Shown here: positions 45,114-53,332 of the stretch, piece after piece
Numbering within the stretch: position 1 is the first letter of the stretch
How the letters are laid out: the number at the start of each line of letters is the position of its first letter
DNA from: Owenweeksia sp.
GTDB taxonomy: Bacteria; Bacteroidota; Bacteroidia; Flavobacteriales; Schleiferiaceae
Length of the DNA: 64,000 bases
Assembly: GCA_002695025.1 (NCBI GenBank)
Contig: NZNV01000019.1
Location: forward strand, 62,001-126,000
Direction of reading: 5' to 3'
The notes under the pieces: model-generated
The model's input: the letters and a program-made list of their open reading frames with translations, nothing else
What the model was told of the DNA's origin: nothing
Databases searched by the model: none
Program-made: the position numbers and the translations under genes

Positions 45114-45563
45114 TTAAGGACGATAAATATCTGATCTGCAAAACACCTTACCCGAATGCATGGGATAAAAAAGATTGAACCTTCTATCCCGGACGATCCG
45201 TAAAGTAAACTTGCGATACGTTTGGTAAGCCAAATAGCCTGTGTTTCCGCTACAAACTACAGTAACTGACGGCTCTTGCCTGAAAGGCACCTGATCCACT
45301 ATTTTAATCCTGTACTCATAGCAAGGATATTCCAGTTTGCTTAATGAGTCTGCTTTGCGATGCATGGTAGAAATAAGCTTATCCTGTGCTTCTTTTGCTC
45401 TTGATATCTTAGAGGTCAAGGTTTCACAGTCAGAGCTATCCGCTTCAAAATTACTGGAAAAGCTAATCTCCTCCACCACGGTCTGTGCGGATAAAAAAGA
45501 ACAGCTTAGCAAGCAAAGTACTGAAGATAGGATGATTCGAAACAAGGGTCTATCTGGTTGCAT
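45114..45563 (-). CDS. unrecognised small secreted protein
   Basis: A 149-residue protein with an N-terminal hydrophobic signal (FRIILSSVLCLLSCSFLSAQ) and a mature part with four Cys and no family I can name (DSSDCETLTSKISRAKEAQDK, YPCYEYRIKIVDQVP, VTVVCSGNTGYLAYQTY). The start at 45563 is chosen as the Met nearest the signal; in-frame ATGs at 45593 and 45647 would add charged residues before it. It is divergent from the esterase lipoprotein gene 88 bases away and cotranscribed with the small membrane protein. Confidence 0.55.
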   Translation of the reverse strand: MQPDRPLFRIILSSVLCLLSCSFLSAQTVVEEISFSSNFEADSSDCETLTSKISRAKEAQDKLISTMHRKADSLSKLEYPCYEYRIKIVDQVPFRQEPSVTVVCSGNTGYLAYQTYRKFTLRIVRDRRFNLFYPMHSGKVFCRSDIYRP

Positions 45564-45651
45564 ATTCAAGTATACAGACCGGATTCTCACCATGAGGTTG
45601 CCTATCAATTCATAGCTTATCAATACCTTAGTGTTTTTAATACACAACCCT

Positions 45652-47121
45652 ATGCGAGTTTCCTATTTATCCTCCCTTTTTATTACTCTTATTTCACTGA
45701 CCTTGGCCTGTTCCAAAAAGGATGAGCCAACCAATACCCATACAACTTCAGAGCCTGAACCGTTAGAGGCTACCCATACTATCATGGAATTAATCAATGA
45801 CTTCAGCGATGGGGAGATCAAAGAAAAAGTAGTGGTAAAGGGTTCGGTTATTTCCAGTGATAAAGGAGGTAACATCCAGAATCATCTTTTTATAAGGGAC
45901 TACAGTGGAGCGCTAAGGATAGCCATGACTGGGGACAAACTCTATCAAACGTACCCACAGGAAACAGAGTTGTTAGTGGTATGTACCGGTTTAAAGGTTG
46001 ACAGAACATCCCGTACACTAACGATGGCTGATGGCAATCCTTTGACCTCAATTGACAGCTCTGAGGTAATTATTAAAACCGGTGAGAATAATAGATTGCC
46101 GGATGACGCCTTGGACCCTAACCAGCTTAGTGATGATGATTTAAACTCCAACTTTGTGGCCTCAGGCTTCTATTTTGATGAAAGTCTTATCGGAGAACCT
46201 TTCATTGATGCCCATCAAACCACGATACGCAGTATGAAACATCAGAATGGAAAAGAGATCAAGGTGATAATGGAACCAGGCTCTTCTTTTGACGATGAAA
46301 ACATCCCGGAAAAATTTGGCCCGGTCAAAGGATTATTAGTTAAGATGAATGGTGATTTTGTACTACGCCCGCGTGGCCTGGATGATATGATCTTTACCGC
46401 CAACCGCATTCCTCCCTTTGAAAAACGGACTTTTACCTATAATGGTAATACCCTGCCCTATCAGGTTTTATTTCCGCGTAATTATGACCCTACCAGCTCC
46501 TATCCCCTGGTGATATTCCTGCACGGAGCCGGAGAGCGGGGAAGTAATAATACCAGCCAGATGGCCTATGGATCCAACACTTTTGGCAGTTACGATGCGC
46601 GAACCAATTATCCCGCTATTGTGATCTTCCCACAATGCCCTTCCAATACAATGTGGTCGCGCAGGGCCAAGTACGATCAGAATGGCCAGTTGTTGTTTGA
46701 ATTTCCGGTGGAGCAAAATCCCAATACCGCTATGGAGATGGTCATCGAGCTGGTTCGTGATTATGTGGCCCATGAGGCGGTGGATGACAAGCGTATTTAC
46801 GTTTCCGGGCTCTCCATGGGAGGCATTGGAACTTTCGAATTCTGCTATTATGCGCCTGATCTTCCTGCCGCTGCCGTTTCCATTGCCGGGGGGCATGATT
46901 CCGCCTTTGTAGATAGTTATGCGGCTGGCATTGACTTTCGCCTCTATCATGGGGACAATGATGGTGTAGTGCCCCCGCGCTACTCCCGCGAAATGCATAC
47001 CGCCCTGCAGCAAGGTGGTTTTTCATCCGAATACTTTGAAGCGCCCGGTCGTGGTCACGAATGGAATTACGTTCTGAACGATCCGGATTACATCCAGTGG
47101 ATGTTCAACCAGAGCCGGTAG
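45652..47121 (+). CDS. lipoprotein with DUF5689-like domain and PHB-depolymerase-type esterase
   Basis: A 489-residue predicted surface or periplasmic lipoprotein (lipobox TLAC, Cys 20, then SKKDEP). Residues 40-250 resemble DUF5689, an OB-like domain (INDFSDGEIKEKVVVKGSVIS, NIQNHLFIRDYSGALRIAM). Residues 255-489 are an alpha/beta hydrolase of the PHB-depolymerase/feruloyl-esterase group: LPYQVLFPRNYDPTSSYPLV, the oxyanion LHGAGERG, nucleophile Ser388 in GLSMGG, the acid in YHGDNDG and His469 in GRGHEWNY. Expected to cleave an ester of a polymer or glycan; substrate not known. The start at 45652 is preferred to 45631. Confidence 0.78.
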   Translation: MRVSYLSSLFITLISLTLACSKKDEPTNTHTTSEPEPLEATHTIMELINDFSDGEIKEKVVVKGSVISSDKGGNIQNHLFIRDYSGALRIAMTGDKLYQTYPQETELLVVCTGLKVDRTSRTLTMADGNPLTSIDSSEVIIKTGENNRLPDDALDPNQLSDDDLNSNFVASGFYFDESLIGEPFIDAHQTTIRSMKHQNGKEIKVIMEPGSSFDDENIPEKFGPVKGLLVKMNGDFVLRPRGLDDMIFTANRIPPFEKRTFTYNGNTLPYQVLFPRNYDPTSSYPLVIFLHGAGERGSNNTSQMAYGSNTFGSYDARTNYPAIVIFPQCPSNTMWSRRAKYDQNGQLLFEFPVEQNPNTAMEMVIELVRDYVAHEAVDDKRIYVSGLSMGGIGTFEFCYYAPDLPAAAVSIAGGHDSAFVDSYAAGIDFRLYHGDNDGVVPPRYSREMHTALQQGGFSSEYFEAPGRGHEWNYVLNDPDYIQWMFNQSR

Positions 47122-47125
47122 ATTG

Positions 47126-47156
47126 AAAGTTCAAGGCTGAAGGTTTAAAGTTGAAC
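47126..47156. repeat. AAAGTTCAA/GTTGAAC-type imperfect inverted repeat
   Basis: Convergent gap between the esterase and GNAT genes. AAAGTTCAA is followed at 47147 by AAAGTTGAAC, with GTTCAA and TTGAAC arms 16 bases apart. Short degenerate AAAGTT-rich intergenic runs are seen in other Bacteroidota genomes. No T run, so a terminator is doubtful. Confidence 0.4.
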
Positions 47157-47186
47157 GTTGCTGGTGAGGTTTGGGATTTTAGAGCT

Positions 47187-47639
47187 TTAACTGATCACCA
47201 GCTTACAGTTCCACCACTCCTTTTCAATATGGGCGCCCAGGCTTTTATAAAAGCGTACTGCCCCTTCGTTCCAGTCCAGCACCTGCCAGTCCAATCGGCC
47301 GGCACCAGCCTTTTTGGCTTCTTCCACGGTGGCCAGCAATAAGGCTTTGCCAACTCCCATACCACGGGCATCAGGCTGTACATACAGATCTTCCAAATAA
47401 TAACAACGGCCGTTCCAGGTGGAGTATCTCGGGTAATAAAGTGATATGCCCACTACCCTATCATTTATCTCGGCCACCAAAAAATCAAAGGACTGGTGCT
47501 CCTTCCAGTCCCGCAGCAATATCTTTTCATCGGTGCAGACCTGCTCCGGTGCTCTTTCAAATTCAGCCAGCTCCTTAATAAGGGTCATCAGAGCGGGAAT
47601 ATCCCGCTCTTCGCCCTTACGTATTTCGTAGCGTATCAT
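47187..47639 (-). CDS. GNAT-family N-acetyltransferase (diamine/thialysine acetyltransferase type)
   Basis: A 150-residue acetyltransferase: RKGEERDIPALMTLIKELAEF at the start, YYLEDLYVQPDARGMGVGKALL as the acetyl-CoA P-loop (GMGVGKA) and DWQVLDWNEGAVRFYKSLGA as motif B. The pattern EDLYVxPxxRGxGxGxxL plus xxWxVLDWNxxAxxFYxxxGA is that of spermidine/spermine and thialysine N-acetyltransferases, so a diamine substrate is probable. Its ATG overlaps the lysA stop by four bases, so it is coupled to the lysine branch, perhaps to acetylate a lysine-derived amine (inference). Confidence 0.85.
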   Translation of the reverse strand: MIRYEIRKGEERDIPALMTLIKELAEFERAPEQVCTDEKILLRDWKEHQSFDFLVAEINDRVVGISLYYPRYSTWNGRCYYLEDLYVQPDARGMGVGKALLLATVEEAKKAGAGRLDWQVLDWNEGAVRFYKSLGAHIEKEWWNCKLVIS

Positions 47640-48868
47640 AATTCTATTTCTACCTGGTTGCGTAAAATATCGTCCAGCGTTTGCCTTTGGGTGATCAGGT
47701 GGGCCTTGCCCTTATGTACCAAAACCTCTGCCGGCTTATAACGGCTGTTGTAATTATTGGCCATCGTAAAGCAATAAGCTCCGGCATTATGAAAACAGAG
47801 GATATCCCCTTCATTGATCTCATTGATCTGGCGGTCGCTGGCAAAGGTGTCTGTCTCACAGATGTAACCCACTACGGTATAGACACGCTTGCGCCCGTTG
47901 GTATTTGAAATATTCTCAATATGATGATAGGCATCGTAGAACATGGGGCGGATCAGGTGATTCATGCCGGTATCCACACCAGCAAAAACGGTGGCCGTGG
48001 TTTGCTTGATCACATTTACCTTGCAGAAGAAATAGCCTGCTTCACTCACCAGGAACTTACCGGGCTCAAATTCTATTTCCAGTTCGCGGCCGTACTCCTT
48101 GCAAAAAGTGTTGAACATTTTGGTCATTTTCTGGCCCAGCTCCTCGATATCGGTGGAAATATCGTTGGGTTTATAAGCTACCTTAAAACCACTTCCAAAA
48201 TCAATGTACTGCAGGTCCGGAAAGTCCCGGGCTACTTCCAGTAAAAGATCCGCTCCTTTCAGGAAAACATCCACATCCAGGATATCACTACCCGTGTGCA
48301 TGTGCAACCCTTCCACTTTTATGTTAAGGCTTTTGACCAGGCGCTCCAGGTGGCGGGTCTGGTGGATGCTGATACCGAATTTGGAATCAATATGACCCAC
48401 GGATATCTTGACATTACCGCCCGCCATAATATGGGGGTTCATGCGTATACACACCGGATAATCACCTCCATACAAGCCGCCAAACTGCTCTAATATGCTC
48501 AGGTTATCGATGTTGATGCGCACGCCTAATTCCACCGCTTTTTTGATCTCATCAATAGAAACCCCATTGGGGGTATAAATGATGTCAGCAGGATCAAAAC
48601 CAGCTTTCAGGCCCAGCTCTACTTCTTGGATGGAAACGGTATCCAGCCCGCTGCCCAACTGCTTAAAAAAGCGCAGCACATTCACATTGCTCAGAGCCTT
48701 ACAGGCGTAATTGATCTTATGTTTACTGCCCTTAAAAGCCTTTTTGAGCCGTTTATACTGGCTCTCCATTTTGGCGGTATCATAAACATAAAGAGGGGTG
48801 TCGTATTCACGGCATAATTGCAACGCATCTACCCCGGCAATTTGAAAGGTTTGCGATCCCTGTGACAT
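47636..48868 (-). CDS. lysA: diaminopimelate decarboxylase
   Basis: Last step of lysine biosynthesis: meso-diaminopimelate to lysine and CO2, PLP-dependent. The 410-residue alanine-racemase-fold protein has the PLP Lys in INYACKALSN, VEGLHMHTGSDI, DFGSGFKVAY, FEPGKFLVSEAGY and the Cys block VVGYICETDTFASDR. Length is normal. The GNAT gene is coupled downstream. Confidence 0.94.
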   Translation of the reverse strand: MSQGSQTFQIAGVDALQLCREYDTPLYVYDTAKMESQYKRLKKAFKGSKHKINYACKALSNVNVLRFFKQLGSGLDTVSIQEVELGLKAGFDPADIIYTPNGVSIDEIKKAVELGVRINIDNLSILEQFGGLYGGDYPVCIRMNPHIMAGGNVKISVGHIDSKFGISIHQTRHLERLVKSLNIKVEGLHMHTGSDILDVDVFLKGADLLLEVARDFPDLQYIDFGSGFKVAYKPNDISTDIEELGQKMTKMFNTFCKEYGRELEIEFEPGKFLVSEAGYFFCKVNVIKQTTATVFAGVDTGMNHLIRPMFYDAYHHIENISNTNGRKRVYTVVGYICETDTFASDRQINEINEGDILCFHNAGAYCFTMANNYNSRYKPAEVLVHKGKAHLITQRQTLDDILRNQVEIEL

Positions 48869-48996
48869 TTTAAAAGTTTAAGAATTGAACTACAAAAAAG
48901 AAGGCTAAAATACATAGTCTTAATAGTTTATAGGACGCGCTACCTCTTAAAAATTTAATTTCTTCAGTTTCACCGGAATTAACCCCTCCTTAACCC

Positions 48997-49024
48997 TTGT
49001 GGCATAGCTATTTTGTTAATTTTG
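48997..49024 (+). promoter_or_regulatory. Bacteroidota-type promoter of serC
   Basis: -33 TTG (48997-48999) and -7 TAATTTTG (49017-49024) with 17 bases between them, 34 bases upstream of the serC ATG. The fit to TTG-N17-TAnnTTTG is the best in the window together with that at 43773. Confidence 0.65.
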
Positions 49025-49058
49025 TGCCCCTACAGGTAGACCTTTACAAATCATTTTT

Positions 49059-50132
49059 ATGAAAAAACATAATTTTTCAGCCGGGCCTTGTATACTTCCA
49101 CCAGAGGTTTTACGCCAGGCTTCACAGGCTGTTCTGGATTTTGACGGACTGGAACTTTCACTGATCGAGATCAGTCACCGCAGTAAAAATTTTGTGGCCG
49201 TAATGGAAAAGGCCCAGGAACTGGTGCGTGAGCTCCTGAAGGTTCCGGAAGGCTATTCCATACTTTTCCTGCAAGGCGGAGCCAGCCTGGAATTTGTGAT
49301 GGTTCCCTACAACCTGATGAAAAACGAAAACGGCCGTGCGGCCTACCTGGATACAGGCACCTGGGCCAGCAATGCTATTAAAGAAGCCCAGCGCATAGGC
49401 CAGGTGGACATTGTAGGCAGCTCTAAAGACAAGAATTACAACTACATCCCCAAAGGATTTTCCATACCTGGAGAGGCAGACTATTTCCATTGCACCTCCA
49501 ACAACACCATCTTCGGAACACAGATCAAGGAATTTCCTGAAACGCCCGGACTGATGGTGTGTGATATGTCATCTGACATTTTCAGCAAACCCTTGGATGT
49601 TTCCAAATTTGACCTTATTTATGCGGGTGCCCAGAAAAATATGGGACCTGCCGGTGCTACCCTGGTTATTGTGAAGGATGAGATACTGGGCAAGACAGGA
49701 CGTAATATTCCGGCCTACCTGGATTATACCACCCACATCAGCAAGGAGTCCATGTTCAATACGCCACCGGTATTTTCAGTATATGTGTCCATGCTTACCC
49801 TGCAATGGCTAAAGGATAACGGAGGTGTGGAGTGGATCACCGAAGTGAATAAACAGAAAGCTGAAGTGATGTACAATGAGATAGACCGTAACAGCCTGTT
49901 TACCGGCACGGCAGAAAAAGAAGACCGTTCCAGCATGAACGCCTGCTTCCTTCCCGTGAACGGAGTAAAAACCGAGGCTTTTGACGCTATGTGGAAAGAG
50001 GCTGGCATCAGCGGCATTAATGGTCACCGCAGTGTAGGCGGTTACCGCGCCAGCATGTACAACGCACTCCCCCTGGAAAGCGTAAAAACACTGGTGGATG
50101 TAATGAAGGAATTTGAACGTACCAACGGATAA
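49059..50132 (+). CDS. serC: phosphoserine aminotransferase
   Basis: PLP enzyme for 3-phosphohydroxypyruvate plus glutamate to 3-phosphoserine. The 357-residue protein starts MKKHNFSAGPCILPPEVL, has LFLQGGASLEFVMVPYNL, CDMSSDIFSKPLDV, the PLP Lys in YAGAQKNMGPAGATLVI and ends with GINGHRSVGGYRASMYNA. Normal length. serA follows 40 bases later; a clear promoter precedes. Confidence 0.96.
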   Translation: MKKHNFSAGPCILPPEVLRQASQAVLDFDGLELSLIEISHRSKNFVAVMEKAQELVRELLKVPEGYSILFLQGGASLEFVMVPYNLMKNENGRAAYLDTGTWASNAIKEAQRIGQVDIVGSSKDKNYNYIPKGFSIPGEADYFHCTSNNTIFGTQIKEFPETPGLMVCDMSSDIFSKPLDVSKFDLIYAGAQKNMGPAGATLVIVKDEILGKTGRNIPAYLDYTTHISKESMFNTPPVFSVYVSMLTLQWLKDNGGVEWITEVNKQKAEVMYNEIDRNSLFTGTAEKEDRSSMNACFLPVNGVKTEAFDAMWKEAGISGINGHRSVGGYRASMYNALPLESVKTLVDVMKEFERTNG

Positions 50133-50172
50133 AAAAATCTCCCCGCAAGGGACTAACAATTCAATAAATACT

Positions 50173-51126
50173 ATGAAAATACTGGCTAACGATGGCATTT
50201 CAGAATCCGGTAAGAAGAAACTGGAAGACAACGGTTTTGAAGTGGATACCACCAAAGTGGCACAGGAACAACTCTCTAACTACATCAAGGAAAATAATGT
50301 GAACGCCATACTGGTACGCAGCGCTACTAAAGTGCGCCAGGACCTTATCGATTCACTGAACGGTCAGCTGAAACTGATTGGCCGCGGTGGCGTGGGTATG
50401 GATAACATTGATGTAGAATATGCCCAATCCAAAGGCATTCACGTAATCAACACTCCGGCTGCAAGTTCCCGTTCAGTAGCTGAACTCGTTTTTGCCCACC
50501 TTTTTGGCATGGTGCGTTATCTTTTTGACAGCAACCAGAAAATGCCACTGGAAGGTGATTCCAAATTCAAGGAACTTAAGAAGAGCTACGAAGCCGGTAT
50601 TGAACTTAAAGGCAAAACCCTTGGCATCATTGGTTTTGGCCGCATTGGCCAGGAAGTGGCCCGTATGGCGTACGGCCTGGGTATGAAGATAGTAGCTGCA
50701 GATCACTCACCCTCTACCGTTGAACTTAGCATCCCTTTTGCGGACGGGCAAAGTATTTCCACCAAAGTGGAAACCACCAACATTGCCGCGGTGCTGAAGG
50801 AAGCGGATTTCCTTACTATCCATATTTCCGGTGCCGGACAAACCCTGATCGGAAAGAAGGAGATCGAAAGCATGAAGGATGGCGCAGCCATTGTCAATAC
50901 CGCCCGTGGTGGTGTAGTTAACGAAAAAGACCTTTTGGAAGCTTTGGATAGTGGCAAACTGCGCTACGCAGCCCTGGATGTGTTTGAGAACGAACCCACC
51001 CCGGCCATTAATGTACTGATGAGCCCATATACTTCTCTGAGCCCGCATATTGGTGCAGCTACTATGGAGGCTCAGGACCGTATTGGTGAGGAACTGGCTG
51101 ACCAGATCATTGAATTGCTTAAATAG
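50173..51126 (+). CDS. serA: D-3-phosphoglycerate dehydrogenase-type 2-hydroxyacid dehydrogenase
   Basis: First step of serine synthesis from 3-phosphoglycerate. The 317-residue protein has the NAD loop LGIIGFGRIGQEVARMAYG, VNTARGGVVNEKDLLEAL and the catalytic His in LSPHIGAAT. It is the short form, without the ACT or ASB regulatory domain of longer SerA, so serine feedback through ACT is not expected. The pairing with serC supports the SerA call over other dehydrogenases of the superfamily. The ATG at 50173 is used; ATG 50113 lies inside serC. Confidence 0.9.
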   Translation: MKILANDGISESGKKKLEDNGFEVDTTKVAQEQLSNYIKENNVNAILVRSATKVRQDLIDSLNGQLKLIGRGGVGMDNIDVEYAQSKGIHVINTPAASSRSVAELVFAHLFGMVRYLFDSNQKMPLEGDSKFKELKKSYEAGIELKGKTLGIIGFGRIGQEVARMAYGLGMKIVAADHSPSTVELSIPFADGQSISTKVETTNIAAVLKEADFLTIHISGAGQTLIGKKEIESMKDGAAIVNTARGGVVNEKDLLEALDSGKLRYAALDVFENEPTPAINVLMSPYTSLSPHIGAATMEAQDRIGEELADQIIELLK

Positions 51127-51149
51127 CATCTTTATTTACACAGACCTTG

Positions 51150-51178
51150 AAGCCCGCTGATCACAGTGGGCTTTTTTA
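51150..51178 (+). terminator. rho-independent terminator of serC-serA
   Basis: AAGCCCGCTG and CAGTGGGCTT arms (one G-T wobble), four-base loop and TTTTTT. It starts 23 bases beyond the serA stop. Confidence 0.85.
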
Positions 51179-51238
51179 TTTAAACGAAAATGTACTGGGA
51201 AAGCGTTGATTAGCATGACTTAATCATAATGCACCGCT

Positions 51239-52096
51239 ATGAGACGTGTACTCCCTTTCTTGCTATTGCTCCTTTCTACCCTGTCTTGCAATGAGGATCC
51301 ATCCTTCTTTACAAATACCTCTGAAGCTTCAACATCCTCTTTCACAGAAGGCCTGGCCGATGCAGATGTCCCGATCACACAAAGAGAGTTAACCCCACCC
51401 GTTAATCCAAGCTCTCAGGATGTTGTTTCCTCAACTGCTGAAACCTCCCTTAAAAAAATCATTAAGAACGGTTCCCTTGTCATTGATGTGGATAGCCTTT
51501 ACAGGGCCAAAGCCACCCTGGATAAGATCATAAAGCAATTTGAGGGTTATTATGACCGTGAAAGCTTCCAGGATGAGGACTATTCCCTTCGTTATAACCT
51601 GGCCATACGGGTTCCGGTTAATAGTTTTGATCCATTGGTATCAGCCCTGGAAAATGGTTTTAACCGGATAACCGATAAGGAAGTATCCGCAGTAGATGTT
51701 ACTTCACAGTATAAGGATATTGAAAGCAGGCTGAGCAGTAAAAAAACGGCCCTGGAACAATACAGGAACATCCTGAAAAAAGCACAGACCATTAAAGAAG
51801 TCCTGGAAGTACAGGATTACATCCGCAAGTTGGAAGAAGAGATTGAGAGTACCACGGTGCGTTTGAAACAACTACAGGATCAAACCTCATACAGCACTCT
51901 GAATGTAACTCTCATCCAGAAGATACCGGTGGAATATACCCAGGAGGAAAAATCGTTTTGGACCGATGCTTCCCATGCCTTTACTTCCGGCTGGAACGGA
52001 TTGGAAGCTTTCCTTATTTTACTCATCCGGGTATGGCCCTTCCTAATTATTACCGCAGTGTTGATATGGGGAATACGCAGATTGAGAGGATCCTAA
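51239..52096 (+). CDS. DUF4349 lipoprotein
   Basis: A 285-residue lipoprotein (lipobox TLSC, Cys 17, then NEDP, an acidic run like the phylum's lipoprotein-export signals). Residues 75-230 match DUF4349: KKIIKNGSLVIDVDSLYRAK, FEGYYDRESFQDEDY, RVPVNSFDPLVSAL, a coiled-coil SSKKTALEQYRNILKKAQTI and LEEEIESTTVRLKQLQDQTS. A membrane helix is near the C-terminus (EAFLILLIRVWPFLIITAVL). DUF4349 proteins are envelope proteins of unknown role, often near signalling genes. It heads the run of envelope-stress-like genes leading to the first LytS/LytTR pair. Confidence 0.85.
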   Translation: MRRVLPFLLLLLSTLSCNEDPSFFTNTSEASTSSFTEGLADADVPITQRELTPPVNPSSQDVVSSTAETSLKKIIKNGSLVIDVDSLYRAKATLDKIIKQFEGYYDRESFQDEDYSLRYNLAIRVPVNSFDPLVSALENGFNRITDKEVSAVDVTSQYKDIESRLSSKKTALEQYRNILKKAQTIKEVLEVQDYIRKLEEEIESTTVRLKQLQDQTSYSTLNVTLIQKIPVEYTQEEKSFWTDASHAFTSGWNGLEAFLILLIRVWPFLIITAVLIWGIRRLRGS

Positions 52097-52102
52097 TACA
52101 CT

Positions 52103-52119
52103 GGTGAATTCCATTCACC
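52103..52119. promoter_or_regulatory. GGTGAAT-N3-ATTCACC inverted repeat
   Basis: Seven-base perfect arms around TCC, with a further ATTCACC copy at 52134-52140. It lies six bases after the DUF4349 stop and upstream of the LiaF-like gene, so it may be an operator or a short hairpin; there is no T run. Confidence 0.45.
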
Positions 52120-52228
52120 GCCCCTCATCCACCATTCACCTACTTTACCTCCCGGCTTGGGCGTTAAAGCCTTTTACATCGGTACCATGTCCGCTACTTT
52201 TGGCTTATCAATCGTAAAAACGGATACC

Positions 52229-52993
52229 ATGAGTTCAGAAGATTTTAATACTCAACCCAAACATCGCGGCCGTAAGGGTGCCACGGCCGGAATCCTCATA
52301 ATCCTTTTGGGTGTATTCTGGCTACTCCGCAAGATGGGCGTCTATATACCAGGCTGGATATTTGACTGGGAGATGATCCTCATCTACATAGGTTTGGCCA
52401 TCGGTATCAACTCCGGGTTCAGGAACAATGCTTCCTGGATACTCATTGCCATCGGTGGTTTCTTTCTACTGGACGATCTTTACTTCATTCCTTTCCAGGT
52501 GCGCGAATACTTCTGGCCGATCATGGTAATTGTACTGGGCCTCGTGATCCTTCTCAAGCCTAAAAAAAAAGGTCATTGCCATGGTCATGAACGGCACCAT
52601 TGGAAAGAACGATACAGTAATTATGAGGTGTACGAGGAAAATTTAAAAGACAGCCCCCACCGCCTGGACAGCGTAGCGATATTCAACGGTTCCAAGAAAG
52701 ATATTGTCTCCAAACAATTTAAAGGCGGTGAAACGGTAACCGTATTCGGGGGCACTGAGCTCAACCTGTTGCGTGCCGATTTTGAAGGCACCATTGAGCT
52801 GGAAAATGTGGTGGTGTTCGGAGGACTGAAGATTATTGTTCCACCCAATTGGGAGGTACGCACCAATGTAGTAAGCATACTGGCTGGTGTGGAAGATAAA
52901 AGAACCTCCGCAGTTCAGGTAGTACCGGATGATAAGGTGCTGCTGATTACCGGGGTGGTGGTTTTTGGAGGAATTGACATTGTAAGCTACTGA
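52229..52993 (+). CDS. LiaF-like membrane protein with His-rich linker
   Basis: A 254-residue protein. Three or four N-terminal membrane helices (GILIILLGVFWLLRKM, MILIYIGLAIGINSGF, WPIMVIVLGLVILL) match DUF5668/LiaF-type transmembrane domains. A His-rich segment HCHGHERHH sits at residues 116-124, and the C-terminal beta-rich domain repeats FGG motifs (TVFGGTELNLL, VVFGGLKIIVP, VVFGGIDIVSY), as in the LiaF/toast-rack fold. LiaF is an inhibitor of LytS-type or LiaS kinases in Firmicutes, so a similar link to the kinase two genes downstream is plausible. The His cluster could bind a metal. The start at 52229 avoids 24 non-conserved residues from 52157. Confidence 0.75.
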   Translation: MSSEDFNTQPKHRGRKGATAGILIILLGVFWLLRKMGVYIPGWIFDWEMILIYIGLAIGINSGFRNNASWILIAIGGFFLLDDLYFIPFQVREYFWPIMVIVLGLVILLKPKKKGHCHGHERHHWKERYSNYEVYEENLKDSPHRLDSVAIFNGSKKDIVSKQFKGGETVTVFGGTELNLLRADFEGTIELENVVVFGGLKIIVPPNWEVRTNVVSILAGVEDKRTSAVQVVPDDKVLLITGVVVFGGIDIVSY

Positions 52994-52995
52994 TT

Positions 52996-53310
52996 ATGAT
53001 ACTTTACAAGGCCAGGGTCCTCTTCCGGATCCTTAAAGAGAATAACCAGGCAGATTTTGATGAACAACTGATGCTGATAGAAGCTTCCTCTGCGGAAGAA
53101 GCCCGCCAGCGCCTGGAGGATTATGGTGCAGAAGAAAGTGAGACCTTCACCAATATTCGCGGACAACTCATCCACTGGATCTTTGAAAAAATAACCGATT
53201 TACGTCCCTTACGATTCCAAAACGGACTCATCCAAATGGATAGCCGCACCATTGAATCAGAGGAAAGTGAAGAAGCTCTTTTACGAGCTCACCGGATAAA
53301 CCTAAATTAG
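52996..53310 (+). CDS. DUF4288 small protein
   Basis: A 104-residue cytosolic protein with the DUF4288 pattern: MILYKARVLFRILKENNQ, LIEASSAEEARQRLEDYGAEE, FTNIRGQLIHWIFEKITDL. No catalytic residues are known for the family. It starts two bases after the LiaF-like stop and is followed 22 bases later by the histidine kinase, so it is part of the signalling operon. Confidence 0.72.
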   Translation: MILYKARVLFRILKENNQADFDEQLMLIEASSAEEARQRLEDYGAEESETFTNIRGQLIHWIFEKITDLRPLRFQNGLIQMDSRTIESEESEEALLRAHRINLN

Positions 53311-53332
53311 TGGATAGCAAACCTCCTGTGGC

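Noticed and set aside
47123-47160. AAAGTT-rich repeats as a CRISPR remnant
   Set aside because: Only two imperfect units, no spacers of regular size and no cas genes in the window.
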